The notes under the pieces: model-generated
Database searches by the model: none
What the model saw: the letters and a program-made list of their open reading frames with translations, nothing else
What the model was told of the DNA's origin: nothing
Made by a program: the position numbers and the translations under genes
NCBI GenBank assembly: GCA_036924285.1
Contig: JAYKYS010000017.1
Coordinates: forward strand, 2,585,501 to 2,649,500
Length of the DNA: 64,000 bases
Source of the DNA: Asterella californica
Taxonomy: Eukaryota > Streptophyta > Marchantiopsida > Marchantiales > Aytoniaceae
Direction of reading: 5' to 3'
Shown here: one piece after another, positions 10,161 through 20,574 of the stretch
Numbering within the stretch: the first letter of the stretch is position 1
Layout: each line of letters starts with the position of its first letter

Positions 10161-11689
10161 TGCAATTAGTGATTGAGTCCATGAATGAGCTAACAACAAC
10201 CAAAGTAAAAAGATACTGATATGCACATTGATGTCGTTGATCGTCTACTCTTGATGTGGAGAAGGTGGGAGAAAATGAAAACTAATATGTACAGCCTTTG
10301 GACCTATGTGACTTAAGACAATTCAACGACCTAAAGAATATGGAAAAGTTGTTGATGAGACTATACAAGTCTCTACTGCGTTGACATACCATAGAGGCTG
10401 CATCAGTGTGGAAGAAGGATTATCATCCTCTCTACCGGTGATGATGGCATAATACATGTCCCAATCAGCTCATACATCCATGAATCTAGTAGCCCATACC
10501 TCAAATTTTTGATCTATCAAAGCCATTGCTCTTGGAAGTGATCGAGTTGAGACTAGTAGAGATTGAGCCTAGAAGTTATAAGAGTATATCCATCGAGAAA
10601 TAATATCATGGATCATAGTCTAACTATCTCCACGTTGCTTTGATTTGTTCTACGACAATACATCTTATAAACGCCCACCGACTTCCAAGAGGTCAATTTC
10701 CACATTTTATATATTGTCTAGAAGATGATATGTCCCTCGTCCAAAAAGGATCTCCTTTGATCTAGATTCTGCTCTACCTCTCAAAGAGCAGATTGCTGAT
10801 AAGCAGTAGCGTATGCAGGGAGATTGAATGCTACATAGCATAACTAGTGTGGATGTGCAAAGCGGTTGTCACTCAAGATGATGAATAACATAAAAATGAG
10901 CAATAATGCTTCAATTCTCAAGTTACAATCCTCTGATCGACATGTTGATGAAGATTTATATATCCCAAGGCTCGGAACAACTGACATGTCATTCTATGGC
11001 TAAGTGAAACATGAATTTGTATATGTCTCGTGTTCGTAAACCTCATCACTGTAAAGCACAATGGTGCACAGACGATAAAGTTATCCATGGCTGATTTGGC
11101 ATCATCCAACAATCGTTGGTTAAACTGGTGTCTTGGCTAGAATGCATAAACAACATTAGGATGATATTCTCTCTATTTGTTCAATGACCTTGCAGGTTCC
11201 AAAAATATGACATGTTGTTCCCAACAAAAGTCATGGAACAAATACATACAAGTGATAGTAACAAGGTTAAATGAAGATCCATGTTGTTTGGGATGGCAGA
11301 GAACTCATAGCCACAGTGCAATATGTGTCAGATTTGGAGTGGAGGAAGAAATGGTTGTGGCTCAATAGGCAAATCTCTCCATCCTTCAAATCTCTCTGTG
11401 ATGTTTCCTTTCACAATTGGAAAAAATACTTTACACCTCCCATATGCGAATTCGCTACGAGAAAACTTAGATCGATTGACCTCAAGGATAACCATCCAAC
11501 TCTAATTGAGAGAATGCCTTCTAGGGATCAAATGACCATTTTGTGCAGCTCATCTTCTTCGTTGATTACAAGAATCAGAGCGTTAAGGTCCAATTTGAAC
11601 ATGTGGATGGTGTTTGTACTACTATCTTAGTATTGATTGATCATAAGGTCCTCAGACTTGTTCTATGATACATCGTTGATCATCTCCAA
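10161..11689. other. Unassigned AT-rich spacer
   Basis: Spacer between the inverted X copies. On the minus strand near 10640-10300 a frame with few stops reads MALIDQKFEVWATRFMDV and QPLWYVNAVETC, suggesting an old coding remnant, but I cannot assign it. A plus-strand 119-codon frame at 11271-11630 also shows no motif I recognise. Confidence 0.25.
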
Positions 11690-11976
11690 TCTCCGAGAAG
11701 AAGTTACATTGACTTCTGGAAGCTTACTCCATCCACTTTCTGTCACGAACCTTCGACACACCAGCTTAGAAGCAGGACTGCACGATGATGTTGTTCCCTG
11801 TCTATGTTGTCTACTACTGTCTACATCCTTACGATCCCCTGCTGGGAGCGGAGGTGCAGACCTACTCTATGTGTAACGCAACTCTGTGCGTGTAGTGTAT
11901 GTGGATATGTGTCAAATTTGATTGCAAAAGCTTTGTCTATGTCTTCTTGGGAGTGGGTTTCATCGAATTCACAGAT
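11690..11976. repeat. X-family LTR fragment E, head-to-head foldback
   Basis: 11690-11918 matches the minus-oriented LTR of copy C (GCAGGACTGCACGATGATG, GGAGCGGAGGTGCAGACC). 11919-11976 abruptly switches to the plus-oriented LTR (TTTGATTGCAAAAGC, GTGGGTTTCATCGAATTCAC, compare 5775-5830). This is two LTR pieces fused in opposite orientation. Confidence 0.6.
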
Positions 11977-13011
11977 CATCCTGATCCAAAAAGAATTTGT
12001 GCAGATCAAGCAACTAGCACCATAGAACACCAGGAAACCCTCCAGACTCCACCCAAGAGAGATGAAGAAATGAGAGAAACTCTTAAGAAGACAAATGAAA
12101 ATGAAGAAGACATATGAGATTGCTCACCCTTTTATATGAAATAGAGAGTGTACAAAATGAATGTCTAACTGAAATATTGCAGTTGACTTAAATATTCTCT
12201 CCAAGATATTTTATAAGAGAATCTACTCATGGAATTTCAAGTGTAACAGATATACATAAACATTTTTTATTTGACCCGGCTTATAAACCAAAACTGCAGA
12301 ATTTCAAACAACTTGTCAGCGACCATCATCAAATATAGACGATCACCGTCATTTCTTTAAAATCTTGTTAGAAATAATGGTTGCTTATGAGTGACCTTCT
12401 AGGCCTACCGTCAGCGATGCACAACTTTGGACGACCGGCGCCCCAGATCCCATGAAAGTGGAGCACCTGATGACCGAAGAAAGACCGGTGACCCAACGTA
12501 AGAGGACCGACGGATGATAGAGCTTCTATGAAAGAGGGATGAATGGTGATCGGCGGCTGATGTCCAAGTTATTGTGAAACTATGACAAGAGTTTATCTGC
12601 CGTCGAACGCCCGATGAAAGAGAAACAGACCGATTGGTGATTGAGCGCCCGTGGAAGAGAGACGATCACAACCGGCTGTCGACGTCCAAGTTATCATGGA
12701 ATGAGGACAAGAGTATGTCATTAGAGTGACATCTCGAGGAGACACTAAACATGTGCGATGTTTCATAATTTTTGGTATCTTATTATATTACAAAGATAAA
12801 ATTTAAAAAATATATGAAGACCTTATGTCGTGCTCATACACATCGCTACACAACATACATCGCTGTCTGACCTAACGACACATAAACAAAACATACATCT
12901 GATGTCTTACACATACAAAAGTGTACCACAATAATCTTCTATTCATCCATGTGGTGTCCACAATTTGCAAGATTGGAGATTTTTCAAAAATTTTAAGTTA
13001 ATGACGTGTCT
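11977..13011. other. Unassigned spacer with a dispersed GACGATCG-type repeat
   Basis: No gene is seen. About 12420-12730 contains GGCGGCTGATGTCCAAG and CCGGCTGTCGACGTCCAAG in a loosely repeated arrangement. Related sequence reappears at 16081-16360 (CGACCGGCTGCTGACTCTCAAG). This looks like a separate, degraded repeat family flanking X copies. Confidence 0.35.
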
Positions 13012-14599
13012 ATATAATTGAAGTAACTTTATTACTTAAGATTACATCCTGCTTAGCGGGAAGATGATCTTAAGGCGAATTCATGAGAAGAAGTCGACTT
13101 CTTTCGAAGCCGGAAGACGTCTTCCAAAAGCTGTCTTCTAGAAGCCGGAAGCCGAAGATAAAGTACGCTTTCGGAAAGACAGTGACTACAACAGTAGGTA
13201 TACCTGCTGTGCAATCACCATCATAATAGGTAGGTCTAGGACAGTCGAGCCATTACCTGATCGTAAAGAGAAGATAAGGAAGCTGGAGGCGCATTAGCAC
13301 CAGAGCTCTCTTTGCTGCTTCTCGATTTGGGAATTGATCTCGATTTAGGAATTAGGAAGGACATTGGAAGCGCGCAGAAGCAAATTGAAGTGAGTGAGTA
13401 AGAGAAGAGGTCTTCCAGCAGGAAGCGCACTCAAGGTAGAAGAGTTGGGAGTCTCCAAAGCACTAGAAGATTAGAAATTGAGGATTGAGAAGAAAATCGA
13501 GAGTGAAGCTTCGAAATGCAGCAGATCGAGTTCGATTGTGACAGCAGTGTTGTAGTAGCTCGAGATTGGAGGCAGAAGCAAGATCGTGGCAAGACATTGA
13601 AGGCCAACTTGAAGTCCTGAAGCGCGCAAAAGATTGAAGAAGCAATCAAAAGCGTAGCACATTGGAAGTAGTACTGAGGTTCTTTTCACGTCTTCTGCCT
13701 TCTCCATCGCTTCCGCCCTATGTTCTAGGCTTCCTCGATCATCTAGGCTTCCCCGATCGTTTGCAGAGAGCCTATCAAACCTTCTCCACCCCTGAAATTT
13801 CTCTGAGAAGATTGGACGCAGAAGCGTTGTCAATTTTCGTCAGCCATCTTCCCCAATCTTTTCTCGAATCGAAACCGGGCTTCTCTTTTTTCCATGCCAA
13901 AATTCGATAGTCTGACTATCAATTTCCTTACCCTACCGCTCTTCTGTCTCAGAATCCGTGGACAAAAGATTTGTTTGAATGTTTGGACATTTCTAGAAGC
14001 CGAATGTTTGCAATTCACATCAAGTAGTTGGATTGGATTGGAATTGGAGTTGTGAGAAGCTTTATGTGCATCCAGAGTGAACTTGAGAGTTGATTGTTGT
14101 TTCGAGAAGCAGGAAAGAGAATCAGGCCGATGTCTCCCAAACTTCTTGACTTCTTAAATCCACATCTTCCTAGAGAACTAGAAGATTGGAAAGGTTGGCA
14201 GAATGCGCGAGAAGACGTGAGGGTCCTTTTATGAGTCTCTTCTGTCTGACCCATAGTAGCTTGTACCTTCTTCTTTCCGAACTTTAGAAGAGAGTTATGA
14301 GAAGCCTTGCTGGTAGAATCTGGAGAGAATGGTCAAGGGTCATGTCTTCCCGTTACGCAGCAAGCTTCTTCTAAGAGTGTATGCGAAGTGAGGAGTCAAA
14401 AAATAGAATACAAATGTTCCGTGTCTGTTGCAAGGCTAGATTGTGCGTAAGAAGTCGAAGGTAGATAAGATCAATGATGGGAAGCCTGACTGCGAGAAGT
14501 CTTCTGAAGACGTCAGTTAATCAGAAGTTGTCTCGGGAGTCTTCCTAGAGATCACTGTCACTGCAAGACAGAGAAACCGTCTCAGATCGATTTGTGGGC

Positions 14600-15761
14600 A
14601 TGAACTTGTCTTTTGTGAGAAGACGATTGGAGGAGTTCAGTGCCTTCTTCAGTTCGAAGATCCAACTAGCAATGGAGTTGATGGAGAAGCGCGTGATGGT
14701 TCAGGAGAAGCCATTGCAGCCTGGATTCGGTCTTCGAACCTTGATCTAGCAGGAGAAAGTTTAGAAGCAGAAGCTAGAAGCTCTGGAAGTCAACCTCCGC
14801 ACCACGGAGAAGATTGAAACAAAGTACAAGGCTTAAGAACAAACAACAAACAAACAAAGAAGCTTATGCTTCTTTCTGCCAAGGAGTTGGCACAGCTGCA
14901 GAAGAACAACCAGGAGTTGCAGACGTGACTTCAGCAGCGCGAGCAGGAAGTTCTGCGAATTAAAGATAAGCTAACTGACCTCGTAGAGGAAAAGACGACT
15001 TGGTGTGTACTGCGAGAAGCCGCGGAAGCCCAGGTTGCAGAAGAGAAGAAGCAACGAGTAGAAGCAGAAGCCCGAGCCAAGGAGATCATGGCACAGATGG
15101 GAGAAGCGCTTCGGAAGAAGTTCAACTTCACAGCGGGTCCCAAGCGTAGTCCCATGTACGAGTTAGGGTCCTAGCTCGTACATGAGACTACGCTTCCAGG
15201 GAGATGTTGGTAGACTGCAAGGAGAGCATGTTCCGCTACCTGGATCGGCAGGACGAGGGTCTGAAGACTCTTTACGGTCTTCTCTCGACTCTCCAGCATG
15301 CAGCTACGTCTTCTAGTGCACCAGGACCAGCAATTGTGGAGGATCTCGACAAGGAGGAGTTCGACCTCGCTGTCCACTTGGTGGTGACAGCGTTGAAAGC
15401 AGAGAAGAAGAGCGAAGAAGCCTCGGAAGACAAGATGTTCTCTGGAAGACATGAAGAGGAGGTGGCTTCGCAGGTGTTTAGAGTGGAGGAGGTGACTATC
15501 TCTGACCCCTATGAGATCACCTTAGCTCCTAGTGTCGAGCAGATGGTGTTGAAGAGCCAGGAAGCACAAGTAGATTCAGCTTCCCAGGGGCCTCTTTTGG
15601 CTTCCGAAGCCATGGCAGAAGCACATACGATGAGCACTAAGGAGGATGCCACCTCAGCCGCACCAAAGGTACCAGTAGGGCCACCCACAGTGCTAGAAGC
15701 CAAATTAGGAGGTCAGGCAGGTGAGGATCCCATGGAGATCACACATGACGATCAAGAATAG
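14600..15761 (+). pseudogene. Coiled-coil protein of X element, copy D
   Basis: Starts MNLSFVRRRLEEFSAFF, with stops (TAG near 14745 and 14760, TGA near 14927) and one frameshift around 14835. The second block reads LSAKELAQLQKNNQELQ, EVLRIKDKLTDLVEEKTTW and VEAEARAKEIMAQMGEALR, a clear coiled coil, ending FNFTAG. The frame is then broken by a 54-bp palindrome (15142-15195). It resumes as a 185-residue ORF (15204-15761) with MLVDCKESMFRYLDRQDEG, PAIVEDLDKEEFDLAVHLVV and an acidic Ser/Ala/Glu tail ending DPMEITHDDQE. This is the most complete copy of the X protein in the window. No catalytic motif is visible. It could be a captured host coiled-coil gene or a highly divergent Gag; I cannot distinguish these. 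Confidence 0.5.
15142..15195. repeat. 23-bp-arm palindrome inside the X coding frame
   Basis: Arms 15142-15164 (AAGCGTAGTCCCATGTACG...) and 15173-15195 are reverse complements with about two mismatches, around an 8-base loop AGGGTCCT. Copy C has only one arm at this place (8700-8760 region), so the second arm is new in copy D. Confidence 0.85.
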
Positions 15762-16041
15762 ATAGTAGAGGTAGTTAGCTGTTATTACCATGGCTATTTT
15801 GTAAGAAATCCTAGTATGTTAATTTACGATAGACAACTCCCTCTTAATTTTAAGTGTATGTCCATGTGGTAGGATAAGCAACAGTAGGAGTAGGAAAGTA
15901 TTTTCCAAACAGAGAAGAGGAACCGAAGCCTAGGAGGTGGTGGTCTTTTGACAGTGCCCCATTTTCCTCTAGGTTATGAGTTGCGATCGGAAGGAATCTC
16001 TCTCTTGCAACTCAAGGTAATTGTATAAAGTCAATGTCGAT

Positions 16042-16080
16042 GTAAGATTTTATACACACATGTGGACACACAGAGAGGCG
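16042..16080 (+). repeat. Start of X-family 3' LTR, copy D (truncated)
   Basis: TGTAAGATTTTATACACACA matches the LTR start of copy C (TGTAGGATTTTACACACACA). Homology stops at about 16080, where the GACGATCG-type repeat begins. Confidence 0.6.
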
Positions 16081-18531
16081 ATTGACGACCGGCTGCTGAC
16101 TCTCAAGTCTAAGCGAAACAGCAAAAATGTTTCACCGGTCATAAGACGCCCATCGCTCGAAGAAGGATGATGATCGACTGACATCTGTGCAAGAGAGACG
16201 ATCGGTGCATGTTTAGAAGCAACTTGGTGTCGATACCCTGATAATGACAACCACGACCCGTTGTTTGGGTGACTCGTCATCGTTCAAGTCATCATAGTCT
16301 AGCAACATGTGCTTACGAACGACCAGCGACTTGTTCTTACGAGCGATCAGGTGATACTTTGATTTTTCTCAAATATATAATTTTTAATATATTCACAACT
16401 ATAAATATTAGATAATGGGTTGATTGGAAATTCCAGGTGACTGAAATTTCAGAAATGTTGGAAATTTCAATCTCGGCTCCTGAATTTCGGAATCTCGCGA
16501 TACCTGCTAAGTTCATCCTAGTAACTTTGCAATATTTCACGTCAGTGTTCACAAACAGTTTAAGCTCTCTGTAATCATCATCATTTAACCCAAATATGAC
16601 TTTAGTGACTTTTAGAAGACAAGACTGTTAACATACTACAAGATCATAAAACTCGTCGATTTCTTCTCCGAAGATTAAGTTCATCCACGTAATGTAAAAC
16701 ATGTAAAAGGAACATGTAGAAACTACATGATATCACTACCACATTTGAGAAAAACATTTTATTTTGATCTAGTATGGAAGCTTTTCGTATCATGGTTTAC
16801 ATACGACATATAAAATTTTAGCATTTTTGCAAGAAAAGCTAAGACCTCGTAGGATTCTTTGCTTTTCTAATGGTGTCATTCTTATCAATAAAACATCTAT
16901 TTAATGGTGGACAATCAGACTAAGGTCCACCATTTATTTTGATGGTAATTTCCTTTACAACTCATTTATCAAGGCATCCGCATTCAAATCAGCTTTATTC
17001 TGAACCTATTGCTTTTGTTATGCTTAACCTCAATGATATATATCTAAACTTGAGTTCAACTGAACTGATTTCAAGACTATGTCTTCGATGACCACATCCA
17101 AATTACATAAAATAAAACTCTCATAAAATCAAGTTTCTCATATTTAAAATATGCATGGATCCAAGAACAAGTTCGATCCTAGTACGACTTAGTATTATTT
17201 CATTAATCTTCATTACTAGCAAGCTTAATATTTCACCAACTTTCAAATCACAACAATGTTGCAGCTATGTTGAAAAGAGCATTGTGATCATAATTTTGCC
17301 TTGTAAAACGTTCTCAGTTTTTATTTGTTTACTTGAAACTCCCAAAAACTATTGAAATGTACATGTTTCGTGCTACTACAGGTACTTCTGGATATGGTTT
17401 GAAGGAGGGAATGGAGTGGATCATGGATCAGCTGAAGCATCGATCTATCTGACACAGCTGTTAACAGATAAGAGAAAAATAGTTTTACCAGAAAGTGTTT
17501 GTTGTTATCAGCAATTATGCGTGCAAAGTGCACTTTCCACATAGAGGAGCAAAACGACAAACGTGTAAAATGGAAGATAAATTTTAGACAATAATTGGTT
17601 GTAGTAGGATACAACATTAAAAATAGAATAAAATAGACCCTTTGCTGCAATATTATCAGGAGCAAACATCGCTGCAATATTATCAGGAGCAAACATTTCT
17701 TCTCGCGGGCGTGAGTTCGTGAGCTCTTCCATGTGATAACAAGAACCTTAAGTTATAAATGGAATGTTCAATTATAAACATAAGTGGAGACTGTCACAGT
17801 GACAAGAGTTTGGGTTTGGAGACGGAGCTGTCTTGGTTCGAATCCTGATCCTGGACAGAAAAAGAAATCATTTCAAAATAAAATACTTGGCAAGAAGGCT
17901 CTACGGGTTGATTTCACTAGATCAGGTTATCTCAGATTAAGTTAAGAAAAATAAGACTTTCCAGAGTGACTTAGAGGGGTCTGTTGGACATTTACTCTTC
18001 ACTAGAGCCGTCTATAGCAATGCGTGATTGGTTTAGAGAGAAAATAAATCACATAAAAAAACGATGACATTCAAATACAACGGACGAACTTCAATCAGGT
18101 CATTATGCGGTGTGAATATCTCTCTGAATACAAGGACATCATGTTGCCGTGTAAGCCTGGTATGCTGAGCGTAGACATTTTAAAGGATGAGGAAACTGAA
18201 ATGATCCACTCTTTCTCTTGCATATTTTGCTCCGAGAAAGTAATGCTTTAGTAATCAAATGGAAAAGACCAGCGCAACTACTTTCACTATCCACGTACGA
18301 CTATATATTTCCCTAGTTTGAATTACAGCTTTGAAAGGATGGCTCACTTTCCAAATGGCTCTATATGAAGGGAGTGAGAAACTTCCATTTATAGTTTAAC
18401 GTGAGAGCATACATCGTACATAAGATGGACACATAGATTTCTATGTTCTGTAATACAGAAACTCTTGGAGGATTTCCTTCTGTGATGTACATACAAATTC
18501 ACGTATATATTCACGGACAAGGCTGCTTATT
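16081..18531. other. Unassigned low-coding spacer
   Basis: 16081-16360 shares a degraded repeat with 12420-12730. A 10-bp inverted repeat lies at 16903-16912/16925-16934. A 27-bp tandem duplication (GCTGCAATATTATCAGGAGC...) occupies 17644-17697; on the minus strand it encodes a doubled MFAPDNIAA within a 74-codon frame (17732-17508), the only hint of a small gene here. A B-box-like GGTTCGAATCC at about 17852 lacks a foldable tRNA around it. Confidence 0.35.
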
Positions 18532-18560
18532 CACCCATGTACACTTCGTGTACATGGGTG
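18532..18560. repeat. Perfect hairpin 1 (13-bp arms, 3-base loop)
   Basis: CACCCATGTACAC / TTC / GTGTACATGGGTG. Perfect inverted repeat directly followed by a second hairpin. Confidence 0.9.
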
Positions 18561-18562
18561 TT

Positions 18563-18610
18563 TAATATATATCCTAACCCTCCCGATGAGAAGGGTTAGG
18601 ATATATATTA
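18563..18610. repeat. Perfect hairpin 2 (19-bp arms) followed by T9
   Basis: TAATATATATCCTAACCCT (18563-18581) and its exact reverse complement (18592-18610) enclose a 10-base loop; a run of T follows. The TAACCCT core resembles plant telomere-repeat-like telo-box sequence (AACCCTA). The pair may be a foldback transposon remnant or a transcript 3' hairpin. Confidence 0.9.
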
Positions 18611-20574
18611 TTTTTTTTGTCAAATGACGCTTATTTACAATCTCAATCCCGGACTTATACCTTGAGGGACGTCTCAGCCTGCTCTCGACTTATGGGTTCT
18701 GTCTCGATCAGTTAGCTGCTCCTGGAAAAATTAACTTTTAATATTTATAAGTGATTTTGATTTTTTATTATAGTTTATTGTATTATATTTTATAACACTT
18801 ATATATTTTCCGCTAAGAGAAAACTATTTTCACTGTACAAGTACGTTGGGGATGCCTATTCAGACACACTCAACTTTCAAACATGATTTTTAAGTAGACC
18901 AAACATGTCATCCATATATGTCATGTATATGGCTTGAAAGTGTTCTTCAACTATAGTTGGGATGCTACACATATTCTAAACCGTGTACTATGATATCGGA
19001 ATAACGGTGTACCTCGCTTCCGTCGGGACAGTGTAACCCCATCCCCGGTCGAGGGTGCTTAGCACTTTTGATGTGGATAATGTCTCCTAATGCATCATTG
19101 TGTAGACTCGTAGGAAGTTAAACTTCTTGTCTCATACTTCGTTGTGTTTAGTTTCATCTTTAAATTATTTGTTACCATGCTCATGATCTGACACTGCTTA
19201 TAATTTCCAAGTCTATCCATCGACTCATGTATCATCAAACTTCTCTGCATTCATGTCCTGCGTATCTATATATTTCCATTAGTAGATTGTATATTCGAGA
19301 CCTCCTCTAATATATATTTTACACGACCACCTACACTAGTTACGCTTTATGAGATCTAGATCTAAATATTGGATTATATAGAGACATTTGATTCTATTCT
19401 TAAGTTGCTCTTCGCATCTGTCAAAATGTCTATTCCTTATAAGAAAGGGCTACACCAGTTTCACTCCTGACGTTACACGTTACCATTTTCTGCCATCAAT
19501 GGTCCAATTTGAACAGTGCTCATGTCTTTTTCCTTTTTAAGAAGAGAAGGCGACTGGTTTTATTAGAAGTTAAAATTTGGAGTACAGAGGCGACCGAGGT
19601 CGAAGGCAAAACAACCCCCAAGAGAGACCACCCGCCTTTATAGAGGTTTATTTGACCCGGCGAGAGGACCGCAAGCTACATTGCGGGTGTGAAGCCTAAT
19701 TATTGGCAGCTGTTCGTACCGAAAAGAGCAAATAAGGTTACTAAGCCCGATAAATGCGATCAGAAAGCGTAGCAACATGAGCAACGAAAGTCCATATAAT
19801 ATACATCCCAAGCGCACTTCTGTGAAAAACAAGGAAAAAGACAACCGGACGGCACGGAAGCAAAAATCAGGAAATTGGATTCGTCAGGCTACTCAATCCT
19901 CGACTTTCTTTGCTTGACTGTGCCTGTTCACCGGATTTACCTGATCAGTTTTCTTTGTTTAGTGGTGCTTAATACAGAATACATACGATTTTCTCTTCCT
20001 GGACTTTCTCTCGTTTTCTGGGAAGTCGTGTTCCCTGCCTGGTTTTCTGAGGAAGCGGTGAAGTCTATAAGTAATGTCAACTGTACGTAAGAATTGTTCC
20101 CAGGATGTGCATGGGTCATTACAAACAGGCTGTGCGTGGGAAGTTGACAACCTGAGTTCGAATCCTCTCCAAATAAGCTCACAAAAACAAAAAGAAACTC
20201 GTCTTCTCCTCTAGAGTTAGGTTCAAACAGAAAAAAATAATTCCATATAACTGAACGGTTTATAGGGGTGTCACTGAAAATTGATTCTGTAATAAACCTC
20301 CCAGGATGTCTCTAGATTGGTTACTTCTATAAACAATCTCAAAAATAAATCAACATTGAAATGCACGCAGAGGAGTTCACCGGGGTGAATACACATGATA
20401 AAACCTATCCCATTCAACGCCAGCAGAAAAGAGAAGAACCAAAGCAACATAGTGTAGGAAATATCTCGGTGTCCGGGCGTCCGATATGTCTTTCGAGAAG
20501 CACCCCTAGTTCATAGGTTTTCACGGACTATGTATGCTAATGGCAGAAAAGAACCAAAGCTACACGTGTACGAC
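18611..20574. other. Unassigned spacer
   Basis: No supported gene. 19648 has TTTATTTGACCCGGC, shared with 12264 (TTTATTTGACCCGGC), hinting at another dispersed repeat. 20130-20175 has a B-box-like GAGTTCGAATCCTC without a clear tRNA fold. AGAAAAGAACCAAAGC-type sequence occurs twice (about 20425 and 20545). Confidence 0.3.

Larger units (their letters stand above)
13012..16041 (+). mobile_element. X-family element copy D, internal region
   Basis: Plus-strand counterpart of copy C. 13012-13225 is inverted relative to 5300-5520. 13555-14590 is leader, aligned in reverse with 9000-10160. 14600-15761 carries the coiled-coil frame. 15762-16041 is the 3' untranslated part, ending GTCAATGTCGA just before the LTR start TGTAAGATTTTATACACACA. 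No reverse transcriptase, integrase or protease motif was seen, consistent with a non-autonomous element. Confidence 0.55.

Noticed and set aside
11271..11630. 119-codon plus-strand ORF
   Set aside because: No recognisable motif, and other frames at the same place are similarly open; not enough to call a gene.
17815..17875. tRNA-like B box (GGTTCGAATCC)
   Set aside because: The flanking bases do not form a T-stem or acceptor stem, and a matching A box at the right spacing is unconvincing.
19875..20090. Hydrophobic 71-codon ORF resembling a membrane peptide
   Set aside because: No start context, homology or codon support; overlapping antisense ORFs of similar length exist.
20130..20175. tRNA-like B box (GAGTTCGAATCCTC)
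   Set aside because: No cloverleaf could be drawn by eye; possibly a SINE trace but unsupported.
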